Shown: positions 52,542 through 61,656, counted from the first letter of the stretch. The stretch is DNA of 64,000 bases from Ruminococcus sp. (GCA_021205185.1 JAJPYB010000007.1:1-64000); one strand, 5' to 3'. Program-made: numbers and translations. Notes: generated by a model from the letters alone, not told the origin.

Positions 52542-53859
52542 ATTCTTTTCACTCGTTAAAAACGAATATATAAAGACTCTCAAAAAGGTATCGACGAAGA
52601 TTCTCATTCTTCTTGTGATTCTTGCAGCTATTGGCGGCTGTGGTATTATATGGGCGGAAGAGGCCGTTTTCTCAAGCTATGACGACTATTATGCTGATGA
52701 AGACGATACGCTTGATTACAGCGATACTTTAGACTGGCTTGAGGAAACTCAGCCTGACGACTGGGAAAGACAGTATGAGCTTTACGAATATTTTGATAGC
52801 TTGGACCTTTACTACGGCAAGGACTACGACCTGATCACAATGACGGATATTATTGACGAAGCGGAGCTTACAGCCGAGCAGGCTAAAGAGATTTTAGACC
52901 CGTGGATTTCAGACGGCAACTGGAAAGCGACACTTGAAGCGATGATTCCGTATACTGAAAGCGAAGCGTTAAAATGGGAGCTTGAGTACAGAGTTGACAA
53001 TGATATTCCATATGCTGACGACTGGAAAAACTCTGTTATAGAGGACATCAGAGAAGCTAAGGCTTCACTTGACCCGGAGCTTTCTGAAGATACGCAGCAG
53101 GAATACGAGGATACGATAACGCTCGGACTGTACAGACTTGAAAACAATATATCGGTAAATGCCGCTGACGGCGAGGACGAGGAAGCTATTTACGACGGCG
53201 AGGTTACAATTTGGACAGCGCTTTTCCAGATGTCCTCACTTGCGGCGACAGTAATAGGACTGCTTATTATGGTTGTAGCAGGTAGCTGCATAGCTAACGA
53301 GTATTCTCAGGGAACTATAAAATTCCTGCTTATAAATCCTATAAAGCGTTGGAAAATTCTTATGTCGAAATACGTTACTGTAATTACATTTGGTTGTGTA
53401 ATGCTGGCATTGATGTTCCTGATAGTTTTGCCGACGGCAGGACTTATGCTCGGCTTCGACGGAATCGGCGCACCTTATCTGACTGTTGAAGCAGGAGAGG
53501 TAGTAGAGTCGTCAGCTGTGCTTCGGGTTGTGGCAAGCTGGCTGCTGGGAAGCGTAGAATTTGTAATTTACGCTACTCTTGCAATGGCGCTTTCGTCGCT
53601 TACAAAGAGTGCAGCTTTAGCGGTAGGACTAAGCGTATTCTTTATGCTTGCAGGAAATACAATCGTTCTTGTTCTGAATCAGTTCGGAATGGATTGGGCA
53701 CGCTACCTGCTGTTTGCAAATACCGACCTTTCAGCGGTAATTTCCGGCACATCAGGCTTTGCAATGCATACTGTAAGCTTTGCGATTTGCGTGCTTGTAG
53801 CGCACTTTGCGGTATTCTTCCTCACTATGTGGGATGCCTTTAATAAAAAAGAGGTTTAA
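52534..53859 (+). CDS. ABC-2 type permease
   Basis: 441 residues. TM1 (ILILLVILAAIGGCGIIWA) is followed by a ~200-residue acidic extracellular loop and then five more membrane helices, an ABC-2 layout. The TTG start at 52534 is chosen because GGGAGGTGG lies 8 nt before it; an upstream start would run inside the ATPase gene. Substrate unknown; the long extracellular loop recalls bacitracin/lantibiotic-type transporters, but this is only a resemblance. Confidence 0.82.
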   Translation: MGKFFSLVKNEYIKTLKKVSTKILILLVILAAIGGCGIIWAEEAVFSSYDDYYADEDDTLDYSDTLDWLEETQPDDWERQYELYEYFDSLDLYYGKDYDLITMTDIIDEAELTAEQAKEILDPWISDGNWKATLEAMIPYTESEALKWELEYRVDNDIPYADDWKNSVIEDIREAKASLDPELSEDTQQEYEDTITLGLYRLENNISVNAADGEDEEAIYDGEVTIWTALFQMSSLAATVIGLLIMVVAGSCIANEYSQGTIKFLLINPIKRWKILMSKYVTVITFGCVMLALMFLIVLPTAGLMLGFDGIGAPYLTVEAGEVVESSAVLRVVASWLLGSVEFVIYATLAMALSSLTKSAALAVGLSVFFMLAGNTIVLVLNQFGMDWARYLLFANTDLSAVISGTSGFAMHTVSFAICVLVAHFAVFFLTMWDAFNKKEV

Positions 53860-53910
53860 AAGCTGCAACGCAATAATTATATTCAAGTTGTTCATTACTT
53901 GAATTAAAAA

Positions 53911-53942
53911 ATCCCCTTGCCTTATTTAAAAGGTAAGGGGAT
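53911..53942. terminator. Terminator after ABC-2 operon
   Basis: 13-bp stem ATCCCCTTGCCTT / AAGGTAAGGGGAT with one G-T pair and a 6-nt loop. It is flanked by AAAAAA on the left and GCTTTTG on the right, so it may work both ways. Confidence 0.75.
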
Positions 53943-53950
53943 AGCTTTTG

Positions 53951-54000
53951 CACAAAAAATCAGACACATCATCGGCAAAAGCCAAAAATAATGTGTCTGA
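53951..54000 (-). terminator. Terminator of the GGGtGRT operon (minus strand)
   Basis: 10-bp perfect stem TCAGACACAT / ATGTGTCTGA enclosing a small GGC-AAAA-GCC hairpin. On the minus strand it is followed by TTTTTTG, 32 nt after the gene stop. Confidence 0.8.
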
Positions 54001-54031
54001 CCGTAAAATCAATTAAATTTCAGTAAATCGC

Positions 54032-55030
54032 TTATTTCATAGCCTCTTCAACAGCAACTGCACAAGCAACTGTTGCACCAACCATCGGGTTGTTACCCAT
54101 TCCGATAAGTCCCATCATTTCTACATGAGCTGGAACGGATGAAGAACCTGCGAACTGTGCGTCTGAGTGCATTCTTCCCATTGTATCTGTCATACCATAA
54201 GAAGCCGGACCTGCCGCCATATTGTCTGGGTGAAGAGTTCTTCCTGTACCGCCGCCTGAAGCTACTGAGAAGTACTTCTTGCCAAGCTCGATGCACTCCT
54301 TCTTGTATGTTCCTGCAACCGGGTGCTGGAAACGAGTTGGGTTGGTTGAGTTTCCTGTGATAGAAACGTCAACGCCTTCCTTGTGCATAATAGCAACGCC
54401 TTCAGTAACGTCGTTAGCGCCGTAGCAGTTTACCTTTGAACGAAGTCCTGTGGAATATGCCTTGCGGAATACTTCCTTAACCTCGCCCGTGTAGTAATCC
54501 ATTTCAGTTTCTACATATGTAAAGCCGTTGATTCTTGCGATAATCTGAGCTGCGTCCTTGCCAAGTCCGTTAAGAATAACTCTCAAGGGTTCTTTTCTTA
54601 CCTTGTTAGCCTTTTCAGCAATTCCGATTGCTCCCTCAGCAGCAGCGAATGATTCGTGACCTGCTAAGAATGCAAAGCACTTTGTGTCCTCTTCAAGAAG
54701 CATCTTTCCGAGATTTCCGTGTCCTAGACCAACCTTTCTCTGGTCAGCAACAGAGCCAGGAATACAAAATGCCTGAAGCCCTTCGCCGATTGCAGCAGCA
54801 GCGTCAGCAGCTCTTGTGCAGCCCTTCTTGATAGCGATTGCGCAGCCTACCGTGTACGCCCACTTAGCGTTCTCAAAGCAAATCGGCTGAATGCTTTCAA
54901 CCTGCTTGTAAATGTCAAGACCCTTTTCCTTGGTAATTTCAGCACACTCTTCGATTGACTTGATGCCGTACTGCTCTAAAACAGCAAGGATTTGTTTTTC
55001 TCTTCTTTCATATGATTCAAATAAAGCCAT
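54032..55030 (-). CDS. GGGtGRT protein (conserved, function unknown)
   Basis: 332 residues. It carries the family motif GGGTGRT (in SVASGGGTGRTLHPDN), which gives the family its name in annotation pipelines. Other conserved-looking features are HGNLGKMLLEEDTKCF, GHESFAAAEGAIGIAEKA, SITGNSTNPTRFQHPVAG and AHVEMMGLIGMGNNPMVGATVA. Several Cys are present but no clear Fe-S motif. No signal peptide. The function is not known. It follows the Fe-S scaffold-like gene by 14 nt in one operon; this pairing recurs in anaerobes from memory and implies a shared metal-cluster job (inference). Confidence 0.85.
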   Translation of the reverse strand: MALFESYERREKQILAVLEQYGIKSIEECAEITKEKGLDIYKQVESIQPICFENAKWAYTVGCAIAIKKGCTRAADAAAAIGEGLQAFCIPGSVADQRKVGLGHGNLGKMLLEEDTKCFAFLAGHESFAAAEGAIGIAEKANKVRKEPLRVILNGLGKDAAQIIARINGFTYVETEMDYYTGEVKEVFRKAYSTGLRSKVNCYGANDVTEGVAIMHKEGVDVSITGNSTNPTRFQHPVAGTYKKECIELGKKYFSVASGGGTGRTLHPDNMAAGPASYGMTDTMGRMHSDAQFAGSSSVPAHVEMMGLIGMGNNPMVGATVACAVAVEEAMK

Positions 55031-55044
55031 TTTAAAAATCCTCC

Positions 55045-55737
55045 CTATTCTTTTCTTGGGTCAATAATCTTAACAGCGTCGTCAACTCTGCCGTATTGAC
55101 CCTGAGCCTTTTCAAAAGCAGTATTTGCGTCGTCGCCTGCCTTGATAAAGTCCATCATCTTACCAAAGTTTACATACTTGTAGCCAATAATCTCGTCGTC
55201 CTCGTCCAGTGCGATTCCGGTAACGTAACCGTCTGTCATTTCTAAGTAGCGAGGGCCCTTCTTTAAAGTTCCGTACATTGTACCAACCTGCGAACGAAGT
55301 CCCTTTCCAAGATCCTCAAGTCCAGCGCCGATTGCAAGTCCGTCCTCAGAAAAAGCGCTCTGAGTTCTACCATAAACGATCTGCAGGAAAAGCTCTCTCA
55401 TTGCAGTGTTGATAGCGTCGCAAACGAGGTCGGTGTTAAGCGCCTCAAGAATTGTTCTTCCGGGTAAAATCTCACTTGCCATAGCAGCCGAATGAGTCAT
55501 ACCTGAACAGCCGATAGTTTCAACAAGAGCCTCTTGAATAACGCCCTCTTTAACGTTGAGCGTTAGCTTACAGGTGCCCTGCTGAGGAGCACACCAGCCA
55601 ATACCGTGAGTAAAGCCTGAAATATCCTTGATTTCCTTAGCTTTAATCCATTTTGCTTCCTCCGGAATAGGTGCTGCGCCATGAGCAACGCCCTGAGTTA
55701 CCGGACACATTGTTTCAACTTCATGTGAATAAATCAT
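55045..55737 (-). CDS. Iron-sulfur cluster assembly scaffold-like protein (NifU/IscU-type)
   Basis: 230 residues. A NifU_N/IscU-like core has conserved Cys in GWCAPQQGTC and ETIGCSGMTHSAAM and an extra Cys in TDLVCDA. Compared with a typical ~130-residue IscU it has an N-terminal extension with Cys11 (ETMCPVTQG) and a long C-terminal region. It is the first gene of the unit with the GGGtGRT protein. Ribosome site GAGAGGAGT. No cysteine desulfurase is nearby, so it is probably not the housekeeping scaffold. Confidence 0.82.
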   Translation of the reverse strand: MIYSHEVETMCPVTQGVAHGAAPIPEEAKWIKAKEIKDISGFTHGIGWCAPQQGTCKLTLNVKEGVIQEALVETIGCSGMTHSAAMASEILPGRTILEALNTDLVCDAINTAMRELFLQIVYGRTQSAFSEDGLAIGAGLEDLGKGLRSQVGTMYGTLKKGPRYLEMTDGYVTGIALDEDDEIIGYKYVNFGKMMDFIKAGDDANTAFEKAQGQYGRVDDAVKIIDPRKE

Positions 55738-55782
55738 AAGTTAGATAACTCCTCTCAAAAGATAGTATTTTCATACGCCAAT

Positions 55783-55811
55783 ATTATACAACATTTTCTT
55801 TTGTTTGACAA
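55783..55811 (-). promoter_or_regulatory. Promoter of the scaffold-GGGtGRT operon
   Basis: On the minus strand: TTGTCA (55806-55811), 17-bp spacer, exact TATAAT (55783-55788). The start lies ~40 nt before the ATG. Confidence 0.75.
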
Positions 55812-55876
55812 GACCGATTTTGTAAAAAATAACGAAATTGCAGTAAATATTTAACTATACCGCCGACAGCAATCAG

Positions 55877-55919
55877 TAAGTAAGCGTCCATACCCCCGCC
55901 GCTGGCAGGGGTGTACTTA
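55877..55919. other. GC-rich hairpin between divergent genes
   Basis: Outer TAAGTA / TACTTA and inner ACCCCCGCC-GCT-GGCAGGGGT (one mismatch) form a 43-nt hairpin. It is much more GC-rich than its surroundings, as expected for a small palindromic repeat. The rest of the 451-nt gap 55738-56188 holds two divergent promoters and otherwise AT-rich sequence. Confidence 0.4.
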
Positions 55920-56083
55920 TGCAATTCAAAAACAATGAACAGACAATTTCAACCTCAGCACAATATCCGGCTCAATTTATCAGAACCTTATTTGAAACTT
56001 ATATGTAGCTTAAATGAATGTAAACAAATTGTAAAAATGAGGGTTATTGTAATTTATTACAGGTTTTTTTGCAAAATTTTCTG

Positions 56084-56112
56084 TTGAAATTGACTCGCAG
56101 TTGTTGTATAAT
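56084..56112 (+). promoter_or_regulatory. Promoter of the LCP gene
   Basis: TTGAAA, 17-bp spacer, exact TATAAT, 76 nt before the ATG. Confidence 0.65.
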
Positions 56113-56188
56113 AATGAGGTGATATTTTGCCCTAGTGGCAAGAAACAAATGTTTTAACAGTACCTATTAAATTGCGGAGGCACGGTTA

Positions 56189-57847
56189 ATGGAAGATAAA
56201 AATAAGCCAAACGATTTAAATGAGAAGAAGGAAATGTCTGTCGACGATATCATAAACGACGTTATGATGAAAAAAAGCGCAGTTGAGAAGAAGGCTTCAG
56301 ACGAGCAGCAGGCAGCGCCCGACAAGCAGGCTGACGACGATCTGGGCGTTATGATAAACGCAGACGATTACCTTCTGGATTTTGATTCAGACGATACCTT
56401 TAACGATACTATTGACGATAATATTGACAACAGCCTTGACAGCTCTTTTGCCGACGATGCAAAAGACGGAGAGGGAGAGCAAAAAAGTGTAGCCGACCTT
56501 ATAGCTGAGGTTATTCAGAAGAAAACTATGCAGGAGGAAGGCGAGAATACAGGCTTAGACCAAAAGCTTGACGGACGAGTTGCAGTAAGCACAAAACAGC
56601 CGATCGAAGGAATCGACGACGAATATACGTCTGAGAGCGAGGAGTTTGAAGACGAACCAAAGAAAAAGCTTACTAAGAAGCGCTTTACATCAGTTGTCGT
56701 TTGCTACATAGTAGGAGTTGTATTTATTTTACTTTCGGCGGGAGTTTCTGTATTCGGTTATTATACGGGACTTTTGCAAAGAAGCGTAAATACAACAGGC
56801 GGAACAGGAATACTTTCAATAGGAACAGCTGACGACGACGATTTAACTCGTGAGGAGGAGCTAAGAGAGCAGCTTAAAGCGGCTCAGGAAAATTTCGTTT
56901 CAGACGACAACGTCACTAACATTTTAATAATAGGCGAGGATATCCGAGATACAGAAAACGAAACGACAGGCAATACCGACGTTATGATGCTATGCTCGAT
57001 AAACAGCGAAACTCAGGAGGTTACTCTCACCTCGTTTATGAGAGATATGTACGTGGAAATTGCCGATACAGGAGGCACTTACGCAAAGCTTAACGCCGCT
57101 TATTCAATGGGCGGAGCGGAGCTTACTATGAAGACGCTTCAGAATAACTTCGGCGTTGACGTTGACAAGTATGTGCTGTTTAACTTCTATACATTTATAG
57201 ATATAGTTGATGCTTGCGGCGGAGTTGATATAAGAATTTCCGACGAAGAAGCAGAGGGTATGCAGGACCCGATGGCGGAGCAGAACAACTATCTTGGAAA
57301 CGAAACCGGTACCGACTATCTGACAGAGGGCGGAACCTACCATATGAACGGAAATCAGGCGCTGGCATATGCAAGACTGAGATATGTCGGAAACGCCGAT
57401 TTTGAGAGAACCGAAAGACAAAGAAGAGTTGTTACAAAAATCGCTGAGCAGGCACAGGATATGAGCCTGGTAGAGCTTTCAGACCTTCTGGACACGGTCT
57501 TGCGAGAGCTTGAAACTAATCTCACTGACGGAGAAATTGCATATTTGCTTTACCATTCTTCAACGCTCTTGTCTTATGATATAAATCAGCTCAGAATACC
57601 TGCTGACGGAATGTATTCAAACGAAACTATTCGTGGCTCGGCAGTATTGGTGGTTGATCTCGAAGCGAGCATCAAGCTTTTTCAGGAAACGGTTTACGGC
57701 TATACAAGCTATGACGATGAAGACGACGAGGACGATAGCTCGTATGATTATTATAGTTCAGATGACGACGATAGCTCGTACGACTATTATTCAAGCGATG
57801 ACGATTCATCATACAGCTACGGCAATGAAATGAATACCTTTTACTAA
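56189..57847 (+). CDS. LytR-CpsA-Psr (LCP) family cell-wall ligase
   Basis: 552 residues. A long acidic cytoplasmic N-terminus (~165 residues), one membrane helix (VVVCYIVGVVFILLSAGVSV) and an extracellular LCP domain follow. Conserved parts are NTDVMMLCSINS, TSFMRDMYVEI with the key Arg/Asp, KLNAAYSMGG and ALAYARLRYVGNADFERTERQRR. LCP enzymes move wall polymers from lipid carrier to peptidoglycan. The C-terminal ~55 residues are Ser/Asp/Tyr repeats (SSYDYYSSDDDD twice). The acidic N-terminal extension is unusually long and may be a regulatory site. Ribosome site GCGGAGGCA. Confidence 0.9.
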   Translation: MEDKNKPNDLNEKKEMSVDDIINDVMMKKSAVEKKASDEQQAAPDKQADDDLGVMINADDYLLDFDSDDTFNDTIDDNIDNSLDSSFADDAKDGEGEQKSVADLIAEVIQKKTMQEEGENTGLDQKLDGRVAVSTKQPIEGIDDEYTSESEEFEDEPKKKLTKKRFTSVVVCYIVGVVFILLSAGVSVFGYYTGLLQRSVNTTGGTGILSIGTADDDDLTREEELREQLKAAQENFVSDDNVTNILIIGEDIRDTENETTGNTDVMMLCSINSETQEVTLTSFMRDMYVEIADTGGTYAKLNAAYSMGGAELTMKTLQNNFGVDVDKYVLFNFYTFIDIVDACGGVDIRISDEEAEGMQDPMAEQNNYLGNETGTDYLTEGGTYHMNGNQALAYARLRYVGNADFERTERQRRVVTKIAEQAQDMSLVELSDLLDTVLRELETNLTDGEIAYLLYHSSTLLSYDINQLRIPADGMYSNETIRGSAVLVVDLEASIKLFQETVYGYTSYDDEDDEDDSSYDYYSSDDDDSSYDYYSSDDDSSYSYGNEMNTFY

Positions 57848-57851
57848 CGAA

Positions 57852-57889
57852 AAAAATCCTATTGCAAAGCATAGAGCAATAGGATTTTT
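57852..57889. terminator. Bidirectional terminator between LCP and CBS genes
   Basis: 14-bp perfect stem AAAAATCCTATTGC / GCAATAGGATTTTT with a 10-nt loop, flanked by A and T runs, between convergent genes. Confidence 0.85.
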
Positions 57890-57913
57890 GTTACAACTAA
57901 AATTTTCAAAAAA

Positions 57914-58381
57914 TCAGCTTATCGGCATTTCTGCAGCTTGTTCGGGCTTTTCTTTTGAAGCGGCTTCTGCGTGCCTTGCCTTTTCGAGATTGTAAAAATA
58001 CTCAATTACAGATTTTCTTGTTATAATACCGATAAAGCAATCTCTGTCGTCTATGACGGACACAAAGTTCTGGTTCATAACAAGCAGCAGTAAATCCTGC
58101 ATAGTAGCATTGATTCTTACGGGTTTATATCTTTTCGTATTGATAATATCCTTTATTTTTACGTCCTCTAAAAGCCTTAAATCGACAGTTGTGTAATTGT
58201 CAAGTATGTGGCGAAGAAAATCGCCTTCGGAAACAACGCCTATATATTTTCCGCCTTTGTTGATTACAGGCGTTGCGGTAAATTTATGCGCCTTCATCTG
58301 TTCAAGTCCCTGCCTTACGGAGCTTGAATCGTAAATATATGAAACGCTGGCTTTAGGTTTTAAAAGCGATAGGATGTTCAT
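57914..58381 (-). CDS. CBS-domain pair protein
   Basis: 155 residues. Two CBS domains (~10-65 and ~75-130): KFTATPVINKGGKYIGVVSEGDFLRH and NFVSVIDDRDCFIGIITRKSVIEYF. CBS pairs bind adenine nucleotides and act as energy sensors. The last ~20 residues are a charged tail. Stand-alone; partner unknown. Ribosome site AAAGGAAT. Confidence 0.85.
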   Translation of the reverse strand: MNILSLLKPKASVSYIYDSSSVRQGLEQMKAHKFTATPVINKGGKYIGVVSEGDFLRHILDNYTTVDLRLLEDVKIKDIINTKRYKPVRINATMQDLLLLVMNQNFVSVIDDRDCFIGIITRKSVIEYFYNLEKARHAEAASKEKPEQAAEMPIS

Positions 58382-58561
58382 CAGTTAATTCCTTTCTGGT
58401 GTTTAAGTGTATGCGTTTTTGTCGCCTGAAAGCGAAGAGAAAGCAGCAAGCCTTCTCACCCACAAATATAATACTATACTATTATGAATAATATGTGAAG
58501 ATTTTGGGTTAAATTTTGCCAGACTTTAAATTTTACAATTTGTCTTTTGTATGGAGGAGAA

Positions 58562-58981
58562 ATGGAAGAGTACACAAAAATAAAAAACCGCCGGATAAAG
58601 CGAGTTTTGCTTATAACTGCAATTATCCTCCTTGCAGGAGGTCTATACGCTTTGCTTGTAACGCTTGCTGGAATTTCAATTCCTTGCGTTTATCACAGCC
58701 TTTTTGGTATCTGGTGCCCGGGCTGCGGTTCAAGCAGAATGTTTATTTCTTTGCTTCAGCTTGATTTTAGGGGAGCTTTTTTAATGAATCCGTTTTTGTT
58801 TATTGTACACCCGATTTTTGTAGTGGCAACGCTGTTCAGAGCTTATCAATATATAACTCAAAAGGAGAAAAAGCAAACGAGGTGGTATATAGTGTTCGCT
58901 TTGATATGCTTATTTGCGTTTGCAATATTTGGAGCTTTAAGAAATTTTGACTCTTTTTCTTTCCTTGCGCCCAGCTATTGA
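58562..58981 (+). CDS. DUF2752 membrane protein
   Basis: 139 residues with three or four membrane helices. The family signature is present: GIWCPGCGSSRMFISLLQL followed by DFRGAFLMNPF. Function unknown. The ATG at 58562 has GGAGGAG 3-5 nt upstream, better than the ATG at 58547. It stands alone before the CNNM/CorC gene. Confidence 0.85.
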   Translation: MEEYTKIKNRRIKRVLLITAIILLAGGLYALLVTLAGISIPCVYHSLFGIWCPGCGSSRMFISLLQLDFRGAFLMNPFLFIVHPIFVVATLFRAYQYITQKEKKQTRWYIVFALICLFAFAIFGALRNFDSFSFLAPSY

Positions 58982-59077
58982 ATTTCTTTTGATACTGTGA
59001 TATACTATATATTTAAATAGGATAAATGGGAATATTCAAAGCTGAAAAAAGCTTTAAAGGATGGTAATAAAGAATAT

Positions 59078-60337
59078 ATGAAAATAGCTATAATCGTCTT
59101 TTTTGTTGTGATGTCTGCGATTTTTTCGGGAACTGAAACTGCCTTTTCCTCTGCAAATCTCATCAGGTTAAAAAGCCTGGCGGCGGGAGGTAAAAAGTCA
59201 GCAAAAACGGCTGTCGGAATAATCGAGCGTTACGACAAGGCACTGACGGCGGTTTTAATTGGAAACAATATTGTAAACATTGGAGCGTCCTCAATCGCTA
59301 CCGTTTTGTTTACTGCTACATTTGGCTCTAACGGAGCGGCAATTTCAACGATTGTTATGACTGTTGTAGTTTTAATCTTCGGCGAAATAATTCCTAAAAA
59401 TTTCGCTAAGGAAAACGCCGAGGCGGTATGCCTTGCTATGGCTTATCCGCTAAAGGCTTTAATGACAGTTTTTACGCCGCTGATTGCTTTCTTTATTTTC
59501 TTAAAGAATATAATGACAAGGCTTTCAAGCCGCAAGAAAAAAGCTCCAACCGTTACCGAGGAGGAGCTTATGTATATGATTGATGAAATTGAGGACGAGG
59601 GAGTTTTAGAGGAGCAGGAATCGAATCTTGTGCGAAGCGCGCTTGAATTTGACGAAACTCAGGTGGAGGAGATTTTAATTCCTCGTGTAAACGTTATAGC
59701 GATTGACAAAAACGAGGATATAGAAAAAATCAAGGACTGCTTTTTTGAAAATTCCTACTCTCGCTTTCCTGTGTATGACGAAAGCATAGATAATATAATA
59801 GGAATACTTCACCAAAACGACTTTTGCAAGGCTTACCTGAACGGCGGAAGGGATATAACTCCTCATTTGAAAAAGCCGCTGTTTGTGTCTGAGCATCAAA
59901 AGATTTCAGATACCCTTAAAGCTATGCAAAAGGAAAAGGTTCACATGGCGGTCGTTTTAGACGAATACGGCGGCACAAGCGGAATTGTTACGCTCGAGGA
60001 TATAATCGAAGAGCTGGTTGGTGAAATTTACGACGAGAGCGACGACGAGGACAATTCCTTTATAAAGGTAGCCGAAAACAAATACGACGTCTTAGCCGAC
60101 CTTTCAATCAGCGATTTTGCAGAGCGTATAGGAATCGACGAGGACGAGTTTGAAACCGACTGCAATTCCTTAGGCGGACTGTTTATGGATCAGCTTCACA
60201 GAGTAGCCTGCCAAAACGACAAGGTTGAATATAAAATGCTGCGCCTTACAGCAACTCAGATTGAGGATCAATGGATAGAGAGAATTGAGGTCGAAATTAA
60301 GGATAAGGACAATGAAGAACTCGGACAACAGGAATAA
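59078..60337 (+). CDS. CNNM/CorC-type membrane protein (DUF21, CBS, transporter-associated)
   Basis: 419 residues. N-terminal DUF21 membrane domain (~1-180; IFSGTETAFSSANLIRL start), a CBS pair (~195-315; IDKNEDIEKI, VVLDEYGGTSGIVTLEDIIEEL VGEI region) and a C-terminal CorC_HlyC domain. The family includes Mg2+ and other divalent cation exporters. Acidic C-terminal tail. Weak ribosome site. It overlaps the next ORF. Confidence 0.92.
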   Translation: MKIAIIVFFVVMSAIFSGTETAFSSANLIRLKSLAAGGKKSAKTAVGIIERYDKALTAVLIGNNIVNIGASSIATVLFTATFGSNGAAISTIVMTVVVLIFGEIIPKNFAKENAEAVCLAMAYPLKALMTVFTPLIAFFIFLKNIMTRLSSRKKKAPTVTEEELMYMIDEIEDEGVLEEQESNLVRSALEFDETQVEEILIPRVNVIAIDKNEDIEKIKDCFFENSYSRFPVYDESIDNIIGILHQNDFCKAYLNGGRDITPHLKKPLFVSEHQKISDTLKAMQKEKVHMAVVLDEYGGTSGIVTLEDIIEELVGEIYDESDDEDNSFIKVAENKYDVLADLSISDFAERIGIDEDEFETDCNSLGGLFMDQLHRVACQNDKVEYKMLRLTATQIEDQWIERIEVEIKDKDNEELGQQE

Positions 60338-60839
60338 AATGGGCTCGGCGGAGCTTTGCTATCGGCTGTTTATAATATTTATAAGCGCTTTGTTTTTGCT
60401 TTTGCTGCTTGCAAGCCTGATAGTCGTAAAGGCGGTTGTCGGAAATGAAGAAAATGTAAAAACTGCTTGCGGCGTGCTTTCAAGCATTTTCTTTGCGCTC
60501 GTTATAATGACTCTGGCAACGCTGATTGTCTGCTGGGTGGCAATGAAAAAAACAGGAGCGGCAAACCTGATGGTAAGCACGCTTCTGATGACAGTTTCAA
60601 GCGTATTTTTGCTGCTTAACTGTAAGTGGGTTTATACAGTTTACGCTTACAGCGCAGGAAACGACGAGTTTGTGCTAAGTCAGATTGGCGATACAGTAGA
60701 AAGCTACTACGATTTTCTTGACGATGTACATTTGCGTTGGCTTTTGCTGGGATTTGCATTAGCTTTTATAGTGATATTAGGAGCGGTAAGCTTCTTTCAT
60801 TTAAAAAGATATAGACAGGAGATTAAAGAGGAAATATGA
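60312..60839 (+). CDS. Small integral membrane protein
   Basis: 175 residues (or 166 if the ATG at 60339, with AGGA 5 nt upstream, is used). Four predicted membrane helices in two pairs: ~20-42, 58-80, 85-105 and 145-168. Ends in a basic-acidic tail. No domain recognised. It overlaps the CNNM gene (or follows it by 1 nt) and the amidohydrolase by 4 nt, so all three are one unit. Confidence 0.7.
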   Translation: MKNSDNRNKMGSAELCYRLFIIFISALFLLLLLASLIVVKAVVGNEENVKTACGVLSSIFFALVIMTLATLIVCWVAMKKTGAANLMVSTLLMTVSSVFLLLNCKWVYTVYAYSAGNDEFVLSQIGDTVESYYDFLDDVHLRWLLLGFALAFIVILGAVSFFHLKRYRQEIKEEI

Positions 60840-61633
60840 AAATAGATTTTCACACTCATGCTTTTACCGAATCTATTGCTCAAAGAGCAATAACAAAGCT
60901 TGAGGGCTTAGCTCAGCAAAAGGCTTTGACAGACGGTACTGTCGCTTCGCTTTTGCAGAGGTTTGACGAATGGGGAGTTGACAAGGGAGTAGTTCTGACA
61001 ATAGCTACAAAGCCTTCTCAACAGACTACAATCAACAATTGGGCGGCAAGCATTAAAAGCGACAGACTGATTCCATTCGGCTCGGTGCATTTTTTAGCTG
61101 ACGACTGGGAAGCGGAGCTTGAGCGAATCAAGGAGCTTGGGCTAAAGGGCGTAAAGCTTCACCCGGATTATCAAGGCTTTGAAATTGACGACGAACGCTT
61201 GACGCCAATATATAAAAAGTGCGCAAGTCTGGGACTTGTGGTGCTTTTTCATGCGGGCTACGACTGCGTATCGCCGGATTACATTCACGCAATACCCGAA
61301 GCGTCTTTACGAGTACACCGCAGAGTTCCTGAAATGACAATGGTTCTGGCGCACTTAGGCGGAAACTATCTGTCAGACGATGTTTTAAAATACTTAGCAG
61401 GCGAGGAGGGCGAGCTTTATTTTGATACAAGCTTTGTAGCCGACGTTTACGATGACTCGGTAGTCGAGGAAATTATTTTAAAGCATGGTACTGACAGAAT
61501 ACTGTTCGCTACCGACTGCCCGTGGTGTTCCGGAAAGGCTGAGATCGATATGATAAACAGGCTCTCTTTAACGGAAGATGACAGAGAAAAGATTTTTCAC
61601 AAGAATGCCGAAAGGCTTTTGCACTTAGATTAA
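60836..61633 (+). CDS. Amidohydrolase family metal-dependent hydrolase
   Basis: 265 residues. TIM-barrel metal hydrolase (PF04909-like): metal-binding KIDFHTHAF, the GVKLHPDYQGF strand, His in VLFHAGYD, LAHLGGNYLSD and the late Asp in FATDCPWCSG. Members include decarboxylases and hydrolases; the reaction is not known here. Overlaps the previous gene (ATGA). pyrE follows by 23 nt. Confidence 0.87.
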   Translation: MKIDFHTHAFTESIAQRAITKLEGLAQQKALTDGTVASLLQRFDEWGVDKGVVLTIATKPSQQTTINNWAASIKSDRLIPFGSVHFLADDWEAELERIKELGLKGVKLHPDYQGFEIDDERLTPIYKKCASLGLVVLFHAGYDCVSPDYIHAIPEASLRVHRRVPEMTMVLAHLGGNYLSDDVLKYLAGEEGELYFDTSFVADVYDDSVVEEIILKHGTDRILFATDCPWCSGKAEIDMINRLSLTEDDREKIFHKNAERLLHLD

Positions 61634-61656
61634 AAAATGAAACGGAGAGAAGTAAA

